From assembly GCA_002633005.1 (NCBI GenBank), contig NMRA01000003.1, positions 2,504,916 through 2,568,915 on the forward strand: a DNA stretch of 64,000 nt, in the 5' to 3' direction. This DNA is from Phoronis australis (lineage: Eukaryota; Phoronida; Phoronidae). Made by a program: the position numbers and the translations under genes. This document shows positions 22,901 to 31,995 of the stretch, piece by piece. The notes beneath the pieces were generated by a model. It worked only from the letters and a program-made list of their open reading frames with translations, did not search any database and was not told the DNA's origin. Within the stretch, counting starts at the first letter, position 1, and each line of letters starts with the position of its first letter.

Positions 22901-25900
22901 ACACAAATGTCTTAGGTTTAAACGTAGGACCTTATTGGGAAGTCTGTGAATCAAAAATTAATACTGAAACAGCACACATTCTCTGAAAGTACAAAGCTTG
23001 TAGACTTTTCATCTCAAACTTTACGCAAATCTATTATTAATTGGGTCACATAACCACATCTTTTAGTAAAATTTTGCAAAAAAGGAAGGCAAATTCAAAG
23101 GAAAGCAACGGTATCAATAAAATAACCAAAATTCATTTGTTAAAATGTTCTAAAAATGAAATATCAAAACCACTGTTACAGATTTCTAAAATGTTTTGTT
23201 TTGGTAAAATGCAATTTTTTTCCAAAAAAAATCATGTCTCATTTTGATTACCCCTTGTGCAATAGAGGAAAATGCCAACGTTTTAGAGAACAGTGTATAA
23301 ATCCTAGTATCCGAAAGCTTTGTACAAATCCAATCAGTCATTTCTAAGATATGAGGTTCCAACGTTAGCCTAATTTGAGCATTTTCTAGGGTCCCACATA
23401 ACCTTAAGCACACAGCAGTGGCAATATTCCAGATAATGGTAACAATGGTGGCCATTTTGTAAAATGACACAGAGCCAATGTTGTTCCAATTCATGACCTC
23501 GGTGATTACAAAAGAAAATGATGTATTAAAACAACAAAAATATGATATCTCTCCTATTTAGTGCGAGAGAGAGTGAGGTGGTCAAACCAAAAGGTTCAAA
23601 AAACCTTCTGAGTCTTGATAGCTTGGGCATAAGACAGACTGGCAAACTTGAAAACTTCCTTCACGAAGATCCATAACGGGGCTCTCGTGCTTTTAACTCA
23701 GGTGCTTGGTGCAGTGGGCCTAATCATAAGGCCTGCACACGTCTGATGCACCGCAAATGAGATCAGGCCACCTGCACTGTTTTTTTAATCAGCACTCAAT
23801 GAGGTGGCCAAACTTATCACCAAACGTAAACTTTAAGAAAATTCTGTATAGTTCGAATTGCAAAGCGATCATCAACTGAAAACATATAGCAATTTATATT
23901 GAGTCCCTGCAGAATTGAAAGTGGCAACTTTCACTATTCTTCTTTAGTGAAAGAACTTAAAAATGACCACCAGAGGTCGGCTGTAGTGTACCTGCTCTGA
24001 ATGATTAACACCATAACAAAATCCGTTGATCCACGAGAATCCCACAGCTACGAAATAATTTGTGATAGTTTGTTGAAAGACTAGTGATTAGCCCTACACT
24101 TGTAACTGGTTGTGGTAGTTTGTTGAAAGACTAGTGATTAGCCCTACACTTGTAACTGGTTGTGGTAGTTTGTTGAAAGACTAGTGATTAGCCCTACACT
24201 TGTAACTGGTTGCCTGACAATAAAATACAATCAATCGAAGTGACTAAAAACCTCACCACTTATCAAGTACATAGTGCATTTTGAATAAGATAAATGCCAA
24301 TGGACAGAAAACTTTGTGATTGCTGGTTATATAGCATAAGCTTGCATTCAGATTATGTAGGGCCTATATTGACAACTCTGTACTCACCCAAATATCTACA
24401 AAACTATAGATGTTAACTCTGTCAGTAAAAATATCTGAATTTAGAAAGTTTGCAGAATTTGATTTTTATCTTAATACCAATAAGTCATTAATGGGGTCAC
24501 AGGACTATACACTTTTTAGTGAAATTAAGAAAAAATAAAGTTAACTCATAGCAAAACAACAGTGACAATATCACGTCCAAATTTAATTTGATATGAACAT
24601 TCAAAATGAATCTCAAAAACCCTGTTACCATTGTCTGAATTATCTTTTAGTTCTCGTTTTATACATAACTTTATTATTGAGTTTTTCAAGAAGACTTATT
24701 TTTTGATAGCCCCTCATTTAAACGTGGAACATTTTGGAAACAATCCCTGACAACATATTAGAGAACAGTGCACAAGGCAAACAATCTGAGAGCTTTGTAT
24801 GAATCCAATCAGCCATTATGAGAAAACAATGAAGTTCGAGAGTTCCCCAAGGGTTTAGTACTTAAGTGATCATTTTTTCATTCTCCCATAACATCTAAAT
24901 TTGTATCTCTCATGAGAAATCCTGATACCTCACTTAAAATTCACCTACCAAGCTCTCAAGCATCACAATTAACTATCCAGTCTTTAATGCACCTGACAAT
25001 GCACTATCTAGTATGTGTTATACTTTGAGCCAATGGCCATATGTAAATATATCAATAAAGAATGCTCGAATTTGGACGTTTTTTAAGGTCCTACTAGTAC
25101 ATACATAACCTTTGTAGATTCAGGCACACAATGAATGCAATTACACGGTAATACAAACTGAAATTTAGAAATACACCTGACATTAAAAACATTACCTACA
25201 TGTTCAATAGAATAAAAACAAAATCAGCACTGAACAATAACGGCATTAAACTAAACAAAAATATTGGCCAACACGGCACATTAATCTTTAAGTCAGGCAA
25301 GACGGTTACCCGGTAAGACAATTTTTTTCTGATTTAGTACGCTAGACTACACTAGTATAAAATTTACAACCCTCAAGACCACCACTGAATGTAAAAATCT
25401 GATCTGTTATAGCATCATGTGTTGACAAGATAGCAGTCTCATCATTTGGTTCCATCCTATCACAGCCAAGATATGGCACAATGCGTTTTATTGATTTCCA
25501 AGTCCACAGCAGCATGAAATGGAACACTAATGCGGCCAATTCACAGAATCTACTACCACTAAGAACAATAGGTTAACAGTCCAATAAATAATTCTCAGTT
25601 TCCAGCCTTAAATTAGTTCAAAACCCTTTACAAACTATAACAGTTCTTTGTAGTTGCAATAATCTTTCATTGAGGAATTACAAAATAAGGATTTTCTTCT
25701 TTTATTAGTATGGCAAATAAGTTGAAGAAAGAACATCAATTGAAAGCAGCTTTCATACAGACTATAATGTTGATAAAGACAAGCTTTTAGCCAAAGTTGT
25801 AAAATGTAGAAACGCTGTTTCATCTTAGGAACAGTAGTAGTGGGGTCCATTGTATCTAAGATTCATAACGATAAGTAGATAGAATCAAAAGTTTTTTGTG

Positions 25901-28900
25901 AAGGAAGACAGGTTTGTTGATGCTTTAACGGATAACTGCAGTAAAGCTTACTACTGATATTATAACAAAAAGTATTACCAGAAATGGAGTGAATAAAATA
26001 TTATACAAGACAAAAGACAGTGTGTGATTTAGCACATTTCAACATATAAAAACAAAACTTTTAAGGCCCTCTGGGTTGGGTAAATACTTGTTGAATCAAC
26101 AGTTCTGTAAATAGCACTGATACACTATAAGTGTAACAATTTCCTAAAATGTAACAACTGTTACATTTTACATTGCTAAGAATCTCCTGAAATGTAACAA
26201 GTTGATATATTTTCTGTAATTGCTACATTTTACTGGAATGCACATGTCAGGAATGTACTATTGTTACATTTTACCAAACCAATGCCATATCACAAAGTAA
26301 ATGATCAAAATTACAAGCAAGTGGTATCTCAGATACGTCCGAATGTACTCGAGTAGTTTCGGATAAGTACTGCCGCCCAAAATTTGGATATCTACCCATT
26401 TACAGAGTGAGCTCGGACAAAAAGTGACCCATTTAGGGCATAACGTTAAATCGTCGTGAGAGACCATCTGGAGTTGGTATATGGTGCAACTCCGGACGGT
26501 CTGGGATCAACAGAAAACCACAGTTCAGCTATGAGTCTACACCAATGTGACAAAACGAGAGTAATTCTACTTGCTGCGTACAGCTGCAGGTATGCTTATC
26601 TCTTTTATCACACAATGTGTGACTGGACAAAGCGTTTTTAAAATAATGTGGATAAATCAGTGGAGTGTGAGACCCCTGAGGTCCCAGTCAATTCCTCACG
26701 ACAATTCTACATAATGGAGTAATTTTGTGTAAAAATTTGCATTTTCGCGTAGTTTTGTTCCAGAAATTCAGAAAAGGCACCCTTTCAGATAGTATTTTGT
26801 TGAAAATGGCACCATAATGCATCATGGTCCTCAAAAAATCTTAAACTCATCTTATTTATGGATCAACGTTTTCACCGGGCTTCCCATAATGGACAGAGAG
26901 TGTTGTTTCGTAAGGATTTTAAAGGGGTTCCTTGGTTCCACCTTAACGATATTGTGAGATTCGTCTTGACAGCTGTGGATGCAGAGTAGACCTACTTTTT
27001 GGAAACGAGGAGGTTGAGATTTTAAAACTTGTTTAGACATGCACCAACTTCAAAAATTGATTGTTTCTGACCTATGGGCAAGCACATTGTTTGTGATACA
27101 AATACATCCTTCCATAGTTTCCCACGAAAGACTGAATTCAGAGTAATCTTCTACTAGCGACAAACATGTCAAAGTGATAAACTCACTGTGTTATCATCTT
27201 TGTCTCTTGTTGAAAACATTCCTTTTAACTTCAAAAACTGGGGCTCGTTCCACTATGAATAGTTCCGGGAGTGCAATTTACAGAAAACAATATCACATAG
27301 TCGTATTGCACTCAAATTATTCAACGCGTATGGGATAATGAACAATCCCCTCGGTTTACGTCCGATTCTTTGTGCGTAACGCAATGGAGAACTTCACTTG
27401 TGGAACTCTTTTTTGACAGAATCCCTTCATCCATAGTTTTACAAAACTGGTTAAAAATACGACACTGTTGATGGTTAAGTAGCTTGAATATGAGCAAGTC
27501 TGCATCAAGCTAAAGTAGTCAAACGTCCACACTCGTGTTTTAACTAATCTACAGAAATCAAGATGTCCAATGTTACAATGAAATCGCGCCAGGTTCTTTG
27601 ACCCAACTACTTGAATCCTAAAAAAGTGTAAAAGTTTATTGGTTCATTAGTTTGTGGCAGTGTGAAAAGTGAAAACCAGGCCAGTATACTTGCCGAAGTT
27701 CGAACACCGTGCGACACTGAAATTAGATAAAACTGACCCTGAATGCAACATGTCACCTCAACCCCAGTAGCGTTCAAAAGGAATGAGAAACTTGTGTGGA
27801 AACCACTCACAGACAAGCATTGAGAATTCCTGCGTCATTTTAGGTAAATCTCGGACGCATGTGAACTACATGATTGCGCTTAGTTGTGACTTTTTTTAAC
27901 AGAACCAACCTAAATGTAAGTGCTTGAACTGCAGTTTGTGTTCTGAATCGTGAATCATAAGCAGCAAATTACTGAAAAGCGAAAAGTTGCCCGAGAGATC
28001 ATCCAAAACAACAAATGTTGTAACTAGATCAGGTGCTTAATAATTTTGCAATCAGTTTTGATTAGGAAGACTAGCTTCCTCAAGTTGCCGCATCACATGA
28101 TAATTGGGTTTCTAGATCACAGTAACTATGCTTGCATTGCCTGTGATACGCAAATCTGTTTCTACCTTCAACAAGAATGACTTCGAAGTGAACCATGGAT
28201 TTTAAAGGTCTCAAATTTTCAAGACGTGACAGAAGAAATGTTGGTAAATTGAACTTCTGTGCAGTTTGGATGTACGTCCTTAACATAAAAACATAATTTT
28301 AAAATCTACTGAATGACCTCCAATTGTACCGATTGACCCAAAAATTAAAATGGTCCTATAGAAATTTCAGTACCAAAACTTACAATGTATCTTCACAACA
28401 ATGCAATTTTACCAAATGATGACTGCTTTTTCTGTAAGAATGAGTCAAAGGTTTTTTTCCATCTGTACTGGTTTTGCAATATTGTAGTCTTTTAATTGGA
28501 TGACGATAAGTGAATGGATATGTCAAAAACAGATCAGTCATTTGAGGTAACACCCAAAGATATATTTTGAGCAATCTGAAATATGTAATTTAACACTTTG
28601 TCTTTGGAAACTACACATATATAAAAGAAGGCTAAAAAATCAACCAAATTTAGAAGTTGCCAAAACGGAAATCATCTACTATAATGGTGTGGAAAACTGA
28701 ATATTGTAATCACAAGAAATTCTTGGACAGGTGCACCCTTATAGCATATTTATTTTTTTGATGTAATTTGCTGTTTCCCCATGTGCATGTAGGCGTGTGT
28801 GCACGTGAATGGTGCGAGTCATAAGAAAGTTGGCTGTACATCGGTGAAATGTACTTCAATAGATTTTTACAACTATGGTGGTGGACAGAGAACCCGTCGG

Positions 28901-31484
28901 TATCAGAAATTTTTAGCTCTCTCTTTTTTGTGGAGTAGGGCAATTACCGCATTAGCAATTACTTCAAGGCAATAAAATTGTGTTTGGCAAGGGAAGTGTG
29001 TTTGAAGTGATGCCGGACACACATTTGGTTTATAACCTGTGAGCGCCAACAAAAGATTGCAAGAATGCTTTAACAATAACAAACTTGTTACCTGATCCCT
29101 CTGGAAGCTCATTTCGTCTGGAGTCAAAACTGTTCAGGGGACATTTTTGAATATACCAAGATACTATTCATGTTAAAAAACCTATGGAAAACCCATAGGG
29201 CCACATCTATAAATTCAAGCTGGCACATTTTACAGAATTTCATTCAGACAATCTGAGGAAGAAGCCGTTAGAGTGTGAACCTTTTTCTCTGTGTGACAAA
29301 TACCATACAAACTCATGCAATTGGAGGTGCTTTCATAAAATATAACAATAGTACATTTCTTGGATGTGCATTCCATGTAAATTGTAACAACTATAAAAAA
29401 TGTAATAACTTGTTAGTACATTTTAGGAGAGGTCTAGCAAAGGAAAACCTAAAAATATCATAAAATGTAACAGTTGGTACATTTTAGAAAACTGTTACAT
29501 TTTATGGCTATCATAGCACCCCTTCACTAAAATTGTGTCATAGTAGCATCACCAAAATAGAAAAAACATATTTTCTTCATAAAATCTTGTTTGATTATTT
29601 CAGGATGCTATGGGTGTTTCTAACATCTGTAGCCAGAAGGCACGTCTGTTGAGCAGAAGGGGACGGGGTGTTGTATCATGTGACTTCTGGGGGTGACGCA
29701 GAGTAGAATAAAGCCTCTTTAAATTACTTGCCAACAAACAATTACCTATTGGCTAAACAGTTTAACACTAAACTCACACTTACGAGGCCAGTACCCAATT
29801 TGCATTTTGCTACCGGTGGATTTTTCTATACATGCTAGCTGCACCACATTGTATCGCATGACTTCCGAGTGCGATGTATTAGAATGTTCGTTCTCCCATT
29901 CAGTGACTTTACCAGACTTAGAGCAGTTGTGAGGGTGTGATAACATCTAGCTTCTCTGTTAACTGCCCAGCACAGTCTGCTCTCTGATATGACAACATGC
30001 AGGCCAATTACCTACCAGGCTTATTACCAACTACTTGTGAACACATTCAAACGCAGTGCCTTGGTATATTCGGACATAATAGATTGTCTTAACTTCAGTT
30101 GTAGTTGGGCGATCTTGGTGATTCAAAAACAAAACATGATCAACATTTGATGATGAATTCAGAAATGTTATTGGTTTATTTTCAAACACTTTATAACTTA
30201 ACAACATAACCCTGTCAGGCTAAAAACCAGATTAGAGCAATTATCGAACAAAAGAGAGCTGACCGTCCAACCACAAATGCCAGAATGGACCTAATCAGCC
30301 TATTGGCTACAGTCGTCATCTGCCCAACTTGTTGTTGTGCTATACAATCGAACAAGTTGGACTCAACCAGAGAATGTCATAATGGTATAATCAGATGAAG
30401 CCTTGCCAGCAGGAAATTGCCTCTTGACCAAATAGTTTGGATGCTTTGCTCGCTCAATGGAGATTGTGGCAAACACGTGGCATGCAGATCAGACTTAAAA
30501 ATATTTGTGATCTACATTTCCACGCCGGTCCAAGATTTACAATGGAGATTCCAATCTCGGTATGGTGGAATTTTTTAACAACCTCTAACTAAGGGGAGAC
30601 CCACTAAACCTCGGGATGCTTCCATGAGGCCGATGTAGAGGGTGGCGGCCTTAGGTGGTGGTAGATCCAAGACCTCAGGAAGCATCACAGAGTTTCCCCT
30701 CGATCTTTGATTCTATAACCCAAAACAAGTTGGGAAGATGACCCTTGTAGCCAATGTCTTACACAACTGATTTACATGTTGAAATAAGTTTCATGGTAAG
30801 GTGACGAGCAACCCGGCAGAGTGAAGTCTATTTGATGTTAATCCACAACGGTTCTTAGTTTTATGATATCAGTCTTCATACAAGTAGCTGACTAGCTGTT
30901 TGCCAAGTGGCAGTTGTCGCTTGGCAAGCAATTTAGAGAGGCTCTATATGACACCATGTCACACCCCGGAACCGAAAATTCACACAAGTGTTATTCATGA
31001 AGTTATGCTTTGAAATGACAAAGAGTCATATGTGCATCGTAAATAAGCACCACCTAATGATCAACTTCACTATCATCTTCAACAAGCCGGTGTGACATAC
31101 AATCAGCGACACAGAAAATAGTAACACAACTTTTGTGCCTGTCAGTGATTTTATGTCAAAAGTTATACTAGATAATTTTGATAGTGTTCAATAAACTGGT
31201 CTTGTTCGATGAACTGGTCTTCTAATTACCAGTCCGAATCTTGGTATAGGTAGACTTTTCAACATCTACACAACTAGATAATCTAAAACATCAACACTAG
31301 TAACAACAAAATCAAATCATGAACAAGGACTAAAAAGCCATGTACCTGGACCAGCAGAAACCATGACCACATCAACTTTTTCTTCTGCAGACAGTGTCGT
31401 GATATCGCCAAAGAAAAGTTGTATTTCTCGTCTCCCCTCCGCTGTGTTGAGCGTCATGGATGAGACTCGTTTAAGATTCCCCAT
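6603..31484 (-). CDS. Gene A: macro-like domain plus three TIR/TIR-like domains, 12 coding exons, 797 aa
   Basis: Exons in transcript order: 31346-31484, 18494-18647, 17265-17406, 16059-16232, 15341-15525, 13449-13622, 12664-12911, 11531-11667, 10872-11069, 9472-10091, 7894-7999 and 6603-6719. They sum to 2394 nt with no internal stop. All introns are GT-AG except intron 9 (GC-AG). The start at 31484 is the first in-frame ATG and matches the paralog's ATG exactly. Domains: macro-like about 1-203, TIR1 about 204-322, TIR2 about 364-517, TIR3-like about 550-720, tail 724-797. TIR domains mediate immune self-association, and many cleave NAD+. The role here is inferred to be intracellular innate immunity or NAD signalling. 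No signal peptide or transmembrane segment is seen. Intron 1 (12.7 kb) is packed with repeats. I do not recognise a named ortholog. Confidence 0.88.
8118..8919. mobile_element. non-autonomous DNA transposon with ~40-bp terminal inverted repeats
   Basis: The left end reads AGGGCTGTTCCAG and then a G-rich run. The right end carries its reverse complement CTGGAACAGCCCT after a C-rich run; the arms match imperfectly over about 40 bp. TACT flanks both sides (8114-8117 and 8920-8923) as a possible 4-bp target duplication. There is no transposase frame. It sits in intron 10 of gene A. The superfamily is not assigned. Confidence 0.75.
9472..10091 (-). CDS. Gene A exon 10: third, degenerate TIR-like domain
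   Basis: This 620-bp exon encodes residues 518 to about 723. The TIR-like core begins at CHIGISY (555-561) and continues through LVVALVTSVYTITRKTTDEF and GPVLYPI, echoing the TIR strand, helix and strand order. The acidic D-x-x-E-L loop of catalytic TIRs is absent (QTTFTISSDTDM lies in its place). It is therefore more likely a scaffold or ligand site than an enzyme. Gene B has the same exon, one codon longer. Confidence 0.8.
10872..13622 (-). CDS. Gene A exons 6-9: end of TIR1 and complete TIR2
   Basis: Exon 6 (13449-13622) has the TIR pattern LSPSYLQSSECLEQFNIAL. Exon 7 (12664-12911) opens TIR2 with YDVFISYSHRNTEHA and FFDRNELTLG. Exon 8 (11531-11667) supplies TWQQSLYYAVDGARCMLALI and the S-x2-Y-x2-S-x2-C-x2-E pattern. 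Exon 9 (10872-11069) completes the fold with FFLVPIAIE. E402 in DRNEL aligns with the catalytic Glu of NADase TIRs (plant L6 FRDDDELRKG type). Exon 9 ends GAG|GCAAGA, a GC donor, in the same phase as the GT donor in gene B. Confidence 0.85.
13303..13521. repeat. 73-bp tandem triplication of the exon 6 end and splice donor, gene A
   Basis: Three 73-bp units begin at 13303, 13376 and 13449. The last lies inside exon 6; the other two are in the intron. Each carries the coding end TACATTGATGTCAG plus a donor. Donors of the two transcript-proximal copies are GTATGTG and that of the distal copy is GTAAAT. Reading past the first donor meets a stop after YVLTY. Confidence 0.92.
14277..14582 (-). mobile_element. 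tRNA-derived SINE (gene A intron 5)
   Basis: On the minus strand the head at 14582-14514 resembles a tRNA: acceptor halves GTGCC/GGCAC, an A-box-like TAGTGGGATAAG, and a T arm GTGGG-TTCAAGT-CCCAC with a perfect 5-bp stem (B box). The anticodon arm is poor, so it is not a working tRNA. The body that follows to about 14277 may be the SINE's central domain; its exact 3' end is unclear. Confidence 0.6.
14697..15196 (+). mobile_element. 500-bp MITE, CATKACGGCGTT family, copy 1
   Basis: It starts CATGACGGCGTT and ends AACGCCGTAATG, which are reverse complements apart from one base. The interior shares CCCAACTTGTTGGGC-type blocks with copies near 29857-30383 and 53538-54092. No transposase frame is present. 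It sits in intron 5 of gene A. Confidence 0.75.
15341..15525 (-). CDS. Gene A exon 5: N-terminal half of TIR1
   Basis: This 185-bp exon (same length as in gene B) begins with DPPIVHDVYLSYCPQDE, the first TIR strand, and runs to YNVMISCAK. At the position of the catalytic Glu of TIR NADases there is P245 (FSDHLPV), so TIR1 looks catalytically dead. The acceptor at 15526-15527 is the first unit of a minisatellite made of this exon's own beginning. Confidence 0.85.
15481..15860. repeat. 45-bp minisatellite derived from the exon 5 acceptor of gene A
   Basis: About eight units recur at 45-bp steps; the GGTCCT/GGTCTT blocks sit near 15523, 15568, 15613, 15658, 15703, 15748, 15793 and 15834. In minus-strand sense each unit has CTGTTTACAG then GACCCTCCCATTGTCC, that is, the exon 5 acceptor plus its first codons. 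The TIR1 frame stays open on the minus strand from the exon to 15741. Confidence 0.93.
16059..18647 (-). CDS. Gene A exons 2-4: most of the macro-like domain
   Basis: Exon 2 (18494-18647) encodes SPTSVIGALKHKLNISV and NFCCWWSKPLP. Exon 3 (17265-17406) encodes FRAMFPAFNNQESTVITPLL with the loop AAGEQ. Exon 4 (16059-16232) continues RFSPDVMLSGMVNAAANW and LPLTCLKIVIY. The strand, Gly-rich loop, helix and strand order resembles the C-terminal half of macro domains (P-x-L-x-x-G-x-x-G-F). With exon 1 it completes a domain of about 203 residues. Confidence 0.75.
16297..16756. mobile_element. GGTTATGTAGGACC-family inverted-repeat element, copy in gene A intron 3
   Basis: It starts AAGGTTATGTGCAATC and ends near GGTTCCACATTTACCT, weakly inverted ends. 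The interior, including ATGTTTTCTGAAAGTAGAAAG, is shared with copies at 20184, 22914, 24352 and 47494. Confidence 0.6.
18710..19325. repeat. minisatellite of ~53-63 bp units upstream of gene A exon 2
   Basis: About ten units contain CACATGTTCAAG, a GTTAAACTTGG-like block, GTGTTTCAGTGCACC and TTATACCACC. Period and identity vary. It lies in intron 1 of gene A, just outside exon 2. Confidence 0.8.
20184..20680. mobile_element. GGTTATGTAGGACC-family element inside left duplicated block
   Basis: It starts near AGGTTTAAACGTAGGACC and ends GGGTCCCACATAACCTTA; the ends are imperfect inverted repeats. About 500 bp, non-coding. The sister copy is at 22914-23408. Confidence 0.65.
20853..20910 (+). pseudogene. 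LINE RNase H-tail relic (left copy)
   Basis: It reads VKPKGSKNLPSLDSLGIRQ, which matches LKGSKSLLSLDRLGIRH of the longer LINE fragment at 63747-64000. It is duplicated at about 23581-23637. Confidence 0.6.
21321..21872. repeat. 50-bp satellite array running into assembly gap
   Basis: Eleven near-identical 50-bp units (TGTGGTAGTTTGTTGAAAGA, then CTAGTGATTAGCCCTACACT, then TGTAACTGGT). The array is cut by the run of N, so its true length is unknown. The right-hand duplicate has only three units (24061-24210). Confidence 0.97.
21873..22064. other. assembly gap (192 N)
   Basis: A run of N inside the 50-bp satellite. Open frames crossing it are artefacts. Confidence 1.
22065..24210. repeat. duplicated block, right copy
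   Basis: It repeats 19353 onward with small indels and a few percent divergence by eye, and ends in three satellite units. It contains the element at 22914-23408 and the LINE relic at about 23581-23637. Unique sequence resumes at 24213. Confidence 0.93.
24352..25112. mobile_element. longer relative of the GGTTATGTAGGACC-family element
   Basis: It starts TTATGTAGGGCCTATATTGA and ends AAGGTCCTACTAGTACATAC then ATAACCTTTG. The inner AATATCTGAATTTAGAAAG and AACAATGTG-like blocks resemble the other copies. Its length, about 760 bp, suggests an insertion. Confidence 0.5.
26130..29507. mobile_element. candidate 3.4-kb element bounded by long inverted repeats (gene A intron 1)
   Basis: Sequences at 26130-26276 and 29335-29507 are reverse complements over about 150-170 bp with indels. 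Both are built from AAAATGTAAC / GTTACATTTT motifs and themselves contain hairpins (for example 26151-26175). The 3 kb between shows only short frames with no transposase motif I recognise, so it may be a decayed or non-autonomous element. Two separate foldback insertions are the alternative. Confidence 0.5.
26440..26702 (-). mobile_element. TCGTGAG-ended MITE, copy 1 (inverted relative to 38318)
   Basis: It begins AAATCGTCGTGAGAGACC and ends CCTCACGACAATTC; the ends share an inverted TCGTGAG core. The whole unit is the reverse complement of 38318-38577. Confidence 0.65.
29857..30383 (+). mobile_element. CATKACGGCGTT-family MITE, copy 2 (diverged)
   Basis: It aligns with 14697-15196: shared TGTTAACTGCCCAGC, CAGGCCAATTACCTACCAGG and CCCAACTTGTTG. 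The termini are decayed (CATGACTTCC and TGTCATAATGG). It is followed by a further repeat whose CAGATCAGACTTA block recurs near 52845 and 59535. Confidence 0.55.
31346..31484 (-). CDS. Gene A exon 1: start of macro-like domain
   Basis: A 139-bp exon, exactly the length of gene B exon 1. It encodes residues 1-46 with EIQLFFGDIT at 20-29, matching the GDIT strand-loop that opens macro domains, and ends VVMVSAGPG. The donor is CCAG|GTACAT, phase 1. In gene A the ATG is preceded by an open frame without a better start. Confidence 0.88.
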
Positions 31485-31995
31485 AGTGTCTGAGTCTTGG
31501 CTTCTCAATGCCACAAAATGTGCGATTTCGCAACAGTCACATATCAACAAGTGTAAGTCGACTGTTTACATTTCCGCGTCCAAACGTATTCTCCTCCTTT
31601 CACAAAGAACAGAGATATGCTGACACCTGTTGTTGAAAATGCAAAAGCAGAGATCATTGAAACTGCTGAGATGAAGCTCGAATGAAACCTCTTTAATTTT
31701 ACCATTGCATCGAGAGGCCTTCTCATAATTTAAGCAAATTAAACAGACTATTATACCTACTATCCGTTAATCTTCTCCTCCCTCACTGCACCTATAGTGC
31801 TGGTTCCCAGGGCTCACCTCTGACGTCACGCATACCGTGCGAAGCCAACCAATCTAAGTGGAGGAGTAAGCGGTTTCTTCCTGCGGAGATAGAAAAGTGC
31901 TGTCAACAAATCATGTTGATTGATTGGGAAACAGGAGTGGTTGTCATGCTTCATGAACGAATTTTTCCGATGTCTTGTTACCAACAAAATTAACC
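31485..31995. promoter_or_regulatory. 511-bp bidirectional promoter region between genes A and B
   Basis: This is the whole space between the two divergent start codons, so it must hold both 5' UTRs and core promoters unless a 5' non-coding exon is spliced from elsewhere. It has a perfect CRE palindrome TGACGTCA (31821-31828), a CCAAT box (31849-31853) and an inverse CCAAT, ATTGG (31923-31927). I see no TATA box. CREB/ATF and NF-Y use is inferred from these motifs. Confidence 0.7.

Noticed and set aside
31485-31550. Upstream extension of gene A exon 1 in the same frame
   Set aside because: It has no ATG in frame; the ATG at 31484 matches the gene B start exactly.
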